This document shows, in pieces, positions 17,601-21,922 of a DNA stretch of 21,922 nt. The notes below the pieces were generated by a model that was not told the DNA's origin, did not search any database, and saw only the letters and a program-made list of their open reading frames with translations. The DNA is from Spirogloea muscicola. Taxonomy: Eukaryota > Streptophyta > Zygnematophyceae > Spirogloeales > Spirogloeaceae. The stretch lies in contig WELB01000060.1 of assembly GCA_009602725.1 (NCBI GenBank), positions 144,475 through 166,396 of the forward strand, given 5' to 3'. Made by a program: the position numbers and the translations under genes. Each line of letters starts with the position of its first letter. The first letter of the stretch is position 1.

Positions 17601-20600
17601 GCCACTGGAGGAGCAGAGGCTCCGCCTGTGGGGCCGCCTGGATGTGCACCAGGCAGATGCCAACCAAGCCAGCCTACAAGGGAGAATGACATTGGATGGC
17701 TCAGAAGGAGCGAGTCAGAAAATATCTCTGCCACCTGTACTTGGAGGCACCTGAAGGCTGAGCACTCTAGTCAGTCTATTGTAGTCTAGTGTTAGATTCT
17801 ACTCTAACAATACTCTATTCTATACTATTCTATTCAAGTTGAGGAAGAAGGCAGGAGCTGTCCACTAATCTGAGGCTAAGCTCTCAATTCTAACACATAA
17901 AAAGCTCCAAGGGCTTTAGCAACACCTATTAAGATAGACTAAGTAAGAGGCTTCGGGCTTCAGCTACCCAGTCAGAAGCTAGGTACACATACAACAGTAC
18001 TCTTTGACCTGGATCTGAAGCCCTCTTACCTGGATGCAGGCAGCTTGCCCTTTAGGGTGACTATCGGCAATCACTGCGAGTACAAAAGCAGCCATGGCCC
18101 GCTCGAAGGCTGTCATTGCCCTCTCCCTGACGTCGCCATAAGCTTCCCGACTATCTAAGAACTTGATAAAATACAGATGTCCACCGTCCTTGACTAAGTC
18201 CACCTGACAGGACTGCAACAGTAGGAAAGGATGATAATGAGCAACAACCCAACAAAGACAATGTACCCGTATCTGTGTCAGTATGATATACTGCGCAAGG
18301 TGTCAGCACATTGATGACTTCTGACATCCCAAGCCGCACTCACTTTGTCAAGAGCCAAAATTTTGGTCCATATGAACACAAGTATCTGCCGCAGCTCTGT
18401 CGCAGTTGTCTGCAGAAGTTTCAGCACATATGGAAAGATTCCCACAGATAGGGCCTGTAGCACACAAGAGGGTCAGTAGTCAGCATGAGATAATTGACAA
18501 TAACAGCTCCAGCATGCACTATACCTGCTGATCGTGACACAAACCTAAATTCGGTCACTAGCTGCAAGCTTTTACTTCAGATGGACAATAAAGCGTTGGT
18601 AAATGCTTCACCAGATCGACTGCCCAGGCTCCCATATCTAGGAAGCGGCCCAAAAGCTTCAATGCTCGTAGTCTGTGAGACTGGCTCAAGAGAACCTGCA
18701 TGTAAGAAAGTCATAAGTAAGTGCCCTCTAAAATCCCATAAATGATACACTACTATGTGCCTGACGTATTGCTGAGCCTTGGTAGCCTGCAGGCTCTCAG
18801 AGTAATAGTCGCGTACTTGCAGGACAATTGGAAGCTGCTCTGGGGGCTTTTTCTCCTCAGATCCGTGCTCCAACCAAACCTCAAAAGCTGTTAGCTGCTC
18901 CGTAAAGAAGGGGCTTGGCTGCATGTAGCAAGTAGATATCAGTGAGGACTGCAATACAGTTTTGTCTGGCAAACAGGAACACTTCATGTATTTGAAACAA
19001 ACGCAGGCCATAGTGGCCAAGTATGCAGTCTGGCAAACAGTATGCAGGCAAGTCTGAGATGCTAGAAAAAGCAGAGGTTGTCATCACGGCTGACTAGCAC
19101 TGTGAGTCCATCTGTAAGGGAGTTCAGGCAGATGATCCAATACCTGGAACTCCGCATTTGGATCATTGAGGAGTGTTGGCAGCTGCGATAAGCATATCTC
19201 AGCAGCCAGATCCCAAGCATGCCTGTTATGAACAACAGCCATTATCTGTATGTGTTGTATTTACAGAGCAGTCCTGCCAAAGGCTGGAGACTAGAGCTAG
19301 CAAGTAACCTTCAACTATGCCATCGGCCTTCCAAAGTCCACGAGGAATAAAACCAGCGACATGTAGAGCACTTACCACATGTGGTGCTGGTGTGTGGCTG
19401 GAAGCCTTGGGTGTGAAATAGGCGTGCAGTTTGTTGCCCGCATGATCCTCTCCGCAAGGAGGTAATTGCGGAAGAGGCTGGCCACAAGAAGATCTTGGCG
19501 AAAGAGCCGCTGAAAGAGGTCTGGCACAGTAAGATACGCCGCTCTTCTCAGCTGATGATTGACGTCTTGGCCACAATTTAGCAACCTATAAGAGCTAAGG
19601 TCTTCCCCAAAGCAACGCTTTGTACATGGAGAACCGTTTGCCGCAGTGATGCATGTATGCAGCTATTCCACCCACACGTTGTACTATAGCAGTCAAGTGC
19701 AAGTGAAGAAGGCACTAATTAGTCAGACCAACAGTTGGTCTGCCTCAGGTCTAAGTGGGAGGATTAAGCAGCAACCTCTAGGCAGGACATTCCAGGCTAT
19801 TGTATCTGTAATGGCCGTGAATATCCAGTTTAGCTCCCCAAGGGGGGTTTTGCGGTCCTGTTGCCGGCCAGGTATTCTGTCTACCAAATCCTTGTCCAAA
19901 GTGTCCTTCAGTAGGGACCGAGGACAGAACCTGCAAATGAACAAGCTTTGCAATCCATTTTAGCGCACTCTGCAAAGCCTGCAAGCACCTTCTATCAACC
20001 AATGAATTTTAACCACAGAGCCAGTATTACCACTGTAGAGCAATCTTTATCGGCGTAGTCAGGCAAGAGGTGAAGATGTCCGCTGGCAGATCAGCATTCT
20101 GCGGCAGGATTTCGCTAGCCCCACATGCTGCCAGGATGATGGTCTCCTTCATGGATGGGACAGAAGAGCCTCCATGTCCCCACTCTGGCCTCTGCGTTGA
20201 CCAAATTGCTACTTTCAATACGCCTCCATTGTTGACGTCAACTAAACGACCCACTTGCCAGGAATCGAATACAGTACTTCAGCGTCAGAGACGCCATGGG
20301 TCACTCAAAGAATGCATGACAAGCTGCCTGTACTGGCCAGGCCAGGCCTCGATGATCACTGACTTCGCAGAACGCGTTGACAATGGTACCAGCCGCCGAG
20401 CAATCCAAGACGTAAATGGAAGGGGTTCCAAGCCATGACTCCAGTTCGTATACAGAGAGTGGTATATACTGAGTATAGCTCTGTACACATTAAGCACCAA
20501 CGCAACACACAGGTAAGCCCCAATCTTAGTCTTCAGGCCTCTTCAGCCAACCGCAGAGCAACTACAACGAGAATGACCAACCTTATTGAACACCCAAATT

Positions 20601-21922
20601 TCTCCATTGACAGTTGGCTTGGGTACACTGTGCCCAATGTAGTGGAAGAGCACGCGTTCAGTCTTGGCATTCCGCCGCGAGGACGTGCACAGCTTTTTGA
20701 CGTCCTCTACAGTCGGGTCCAGCTGCATCTTGTACCTGGCCTGCATGCCGCTCTTGCGGCAAAGGCGTTCAGAAAGAAAAGTGGAAGTATGTGCCTTGAT
20801 TGACCACTTGTATAGCAATGGACATATTTTCTGCCAGAACCTTTATGCACTTTGATTTGCTGTGAACATGCCACTACAAGGCATCTGCCTCATCTCTAGT
20901 ACACTTCTTGAGAGGTTTGGCATAGAATCAAGGAGCTAGCTCTTACCCGTGGCTGCCATCGCTCGTACTGTGCCTGCAAGTTTCTGCCAATTGCATCTAG
21001 CGCCCTCTGCGCTGGCATGGAGAAGGGGTCTGACAAGTGGCCAACAGTGTGAGAGACTCATCAGAACGAGACCATCCATGTCAAGTATAGCCTGTGAACA
21101 AGTGCCATATGCATAGGACAAAAGACAGCTCCATGGCACGCTGCTGCCGTTATGATGAAGCATGAGGACGACGAGGCTTCAGGATGCTGGCAGTAGCAGA
21201 TGAGGAGACGAGTCACGAAGTAAAACAATGCTCGATCTTTGCATCATGGAATACTTGTACCCCGTCACTGAACAGTGATACCCGTGAGCTGAACATATGT
21301 GAACCGAATGAATCTGCTCAAGGTGACACAAGGGCAGCCCACACCGGCCTGCCGCAGCTTGCAGGAGTGTGTTCGTGCACTGGTGAGCTGCTAAATGCTT
21401 CCTGCTGCAGGCACTGACCTATCCAGCACTCCAGGCGGGCGCAGGGGGAGATTTTGATGACGTCGGGGGGGTCGACGCCGATGTTGAGGCACACCACCAG
21501 CGCCACGCCGCCGGTTTTCATCTGAGACGCCGGTGGAGGCAGCGCAGGCGCCATGGCTAGCGTCATTCCCCAGCTGCAGCAAGTATGCAGCTTCGCTAAC
21601 TCCTTCGCTAACTCCTTCGCTAACTCTCTCGCTATATCCTTCGCTAGTTGCTTGACGGCAGCATCGGCTGTGGCCGCAGCAGAGCTGCAGTACCGGGACG
21701 GCAGCGTGATCACACTCTCACCCGGTCCTTCATACGCCACCGGGAGACGAGGCCGTCGGGCGCCGCCGCGGGATCCTCCCAGGCGTCGTGCCGCAGGTCG
21801 CAGAGGTAGACGCCATGCGGGAGGTAGGCCACGCCGGCGGCGTTGCCGGCGCTGCCGCCGGCGGCTCCGGCGTCCTGCTGCAGGAGGCCTAGCGCCCCGC
21901 GGCCGCCGCCACCGCCGCCGCC
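11720..21922 (-). CDS. RAPTOR: RAPTOR, regulatory-associated protein of TOR (TORC1 scaffold), 5' partial
   Basis: Twenty-six exons joined at 25 GT-AG introns (100-439 bp) give 4431 nt in one phase, 1476 residues plus a TAG stop. The frame is still open at the right edge, so the start lies outside. RAPTOR presents substrates to the TOR kinase in TORC1, with LST8, in the cytosol and on endomembranes. Domain order is canonical: N-terminal RNC caspase-like domain (residues about 68-330), HEAT/ARM repeats (about 375-740), a variable linker (about 740-1140) and a C-terminal WD40 propeller. Land-plant RAPTOR is about 1340 residues; the excess here is mainly the acidic linker in exon 16. The C-terminus [20 protein letters not shown] is of plant type. 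Exon coordinates are in the four block entries that follow. Two near-invariant RNC residues are changed. Identity is very secure; exon 1 and the linker borders are less so. Confidence 0.95.
15056..16785 (-). other. RAPTOR: RAPTOR block 3: last HEAT helices and variable linker (exons 16-18)
   Basis: Exons: 16785-15877 (909 nt, the longest), 15646-15435, 15275-15056. Exon 16 starts [20 protein letters not shown], the end of the HEAT block, then about 190 residues of Ser/Pro-rich and strongly acidic low-complexity sequence ([37 protein letters not shown]). It returns to conserved sequence at [20 protein letters not shown] and GLTRSTSW. Exon 17 is Ala/Ser/Pro-rich ([17 protein letters not shown]). 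Exon 18 has [16 protein letters not shown], conserved in plants. Many Ser-Pro sites suggest phosphorylation, by inference. Confidence 0.85.
16975..19222 (-). other. RAPTOR: RAPTOR block 2: HEAT/ARM repeats (exons 9-15)
   Basis: Exons: 19222-19144, 18918-18817, 18695-18612, 18454-18344, 18212-18030, 17673-17488, 17197-16975. They carry [96 protein letters not shown] and [12 protein letters not shown], the helical solenoid that contacts TOR. Exon 13 has the heptad ERAM(T/A)AF twice (18125-18105 and 18104-18084), where land plants have one copy. Exon 15 includes a Ser/Glu-rich loop ([14 protein letters not shown]). The intron at 18029-17674 has an AT-rich stretch of TATTCTA-like repeats near 17800-17835. 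Confidence 0.93.
19376..21922 (-). other. RAPTOR: RAPTOR block 1: N-terminus and RNC domain (exons 1-8)
   Basis: Exons: 21922-21722 (partial), 21521-21419, 21029-20947, 20740-20582, 20480-20364, 20191-20031, 19930-19776, 19520-19376. Exon 1 begins in a Gly/Ala-rich tract and ends RWRMKDR, joining [20 protein letters not shown] of exon 2. Then come [92 protein letters not shown] and [18 protein letters not shown]. This is the caspase-like fold that positions substrates near the TOR active site. The His of GHS corresponds to the caspase His, but RAPTOR is not a protease. A 12-bp tandem array lies in intron 1. Confidence 0.93.
21591..21650. repeat. 12-bp tandem repeat in RAPTOR intron 1, five units
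   Basis: Units of CTTCGCTAACTC: three perfect (21591-21602, 21603-21614, 21615-21626), then two degenerate (21627-21638, 21639-21650). Translated on the minus strand it reads as ELAK-type repeats in the exon 2 frame, but the exon 1 frame meets a stop four codons into the intron. Confidence 0.9.

Noticed and set aside
1-21922. Bacterial features such as CRISPR arrays, operons or Shine-Dalgarno sites
   Set aside because: The window is eukaryotic nuclear DNA with spliced genes; no regularly spaced direct-repeat array of CRISPR type was seen.

Overview
The window is nuclear DNA from a green-lineage (Viridiplantae) eukaryote, most likely a green alga. The evidence is two intron-rich genes whose spliced products are recognisably plant-type: RAPTOR, the TORC1 scaffold, and a KAB-type aldo-keto reductase (potassium-channel beta subunit family). 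Introns are GT-AG and about 100-440 bp, and GC-rich, alanine-rich exons alternate with AT-richer introns and transposon debris. The genus cannot be named from sequence alone.

Layout from left to right. 2-2234 (+) is a GC-rich three-exon gene of unknown function, open at the left edge. 2473-4838 (+) is a decayed retroelement with two CCHC zinc knuckles, a coiled coil, a retropepsin DTG motif and, downstream, the start of what looks like a cytosine-5 DNA methyltransferase. The element ends in a 546-bp near-perfect inverted repeat (4113-4658 against 4831-5376). Directly beside it is a second, independent fold-back element (5383-5996) with 244-248-bp arms and a nested palindrome. 6000-7215 holds repeat-family 3' ends, small hairpins and a possible short terminal exon followed by three TGTAA motifs. 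7586-9238 (-) is the aldo-keto reductase in five exons; its first exon is not found and the sequence upstream is a CGG/GCG tract containing an N. 9430-11700 is repeat-rich and has no gene I can support. 11720-21922 (-) is RAPTOR: 26 exons read in phase to the stop codon, 1476 residues visible, open at the right edge.

How it fits together. RAPTOR and the reductase are ordinary single-copy host genes on the same strand, with no sign of working together. The unusual biology is in the 2.5-6 kb and 9.4-10.7 kb islands: a retroelement carrying a methyltransferase-like domain, and two adjacent long hairpins whose transcripts would be double-stranded RNA and so candidate small-RNA sources. All exon joins were made by eye, from splice sites, phase and remembered family sequence; none is backed by transcripts or a search.
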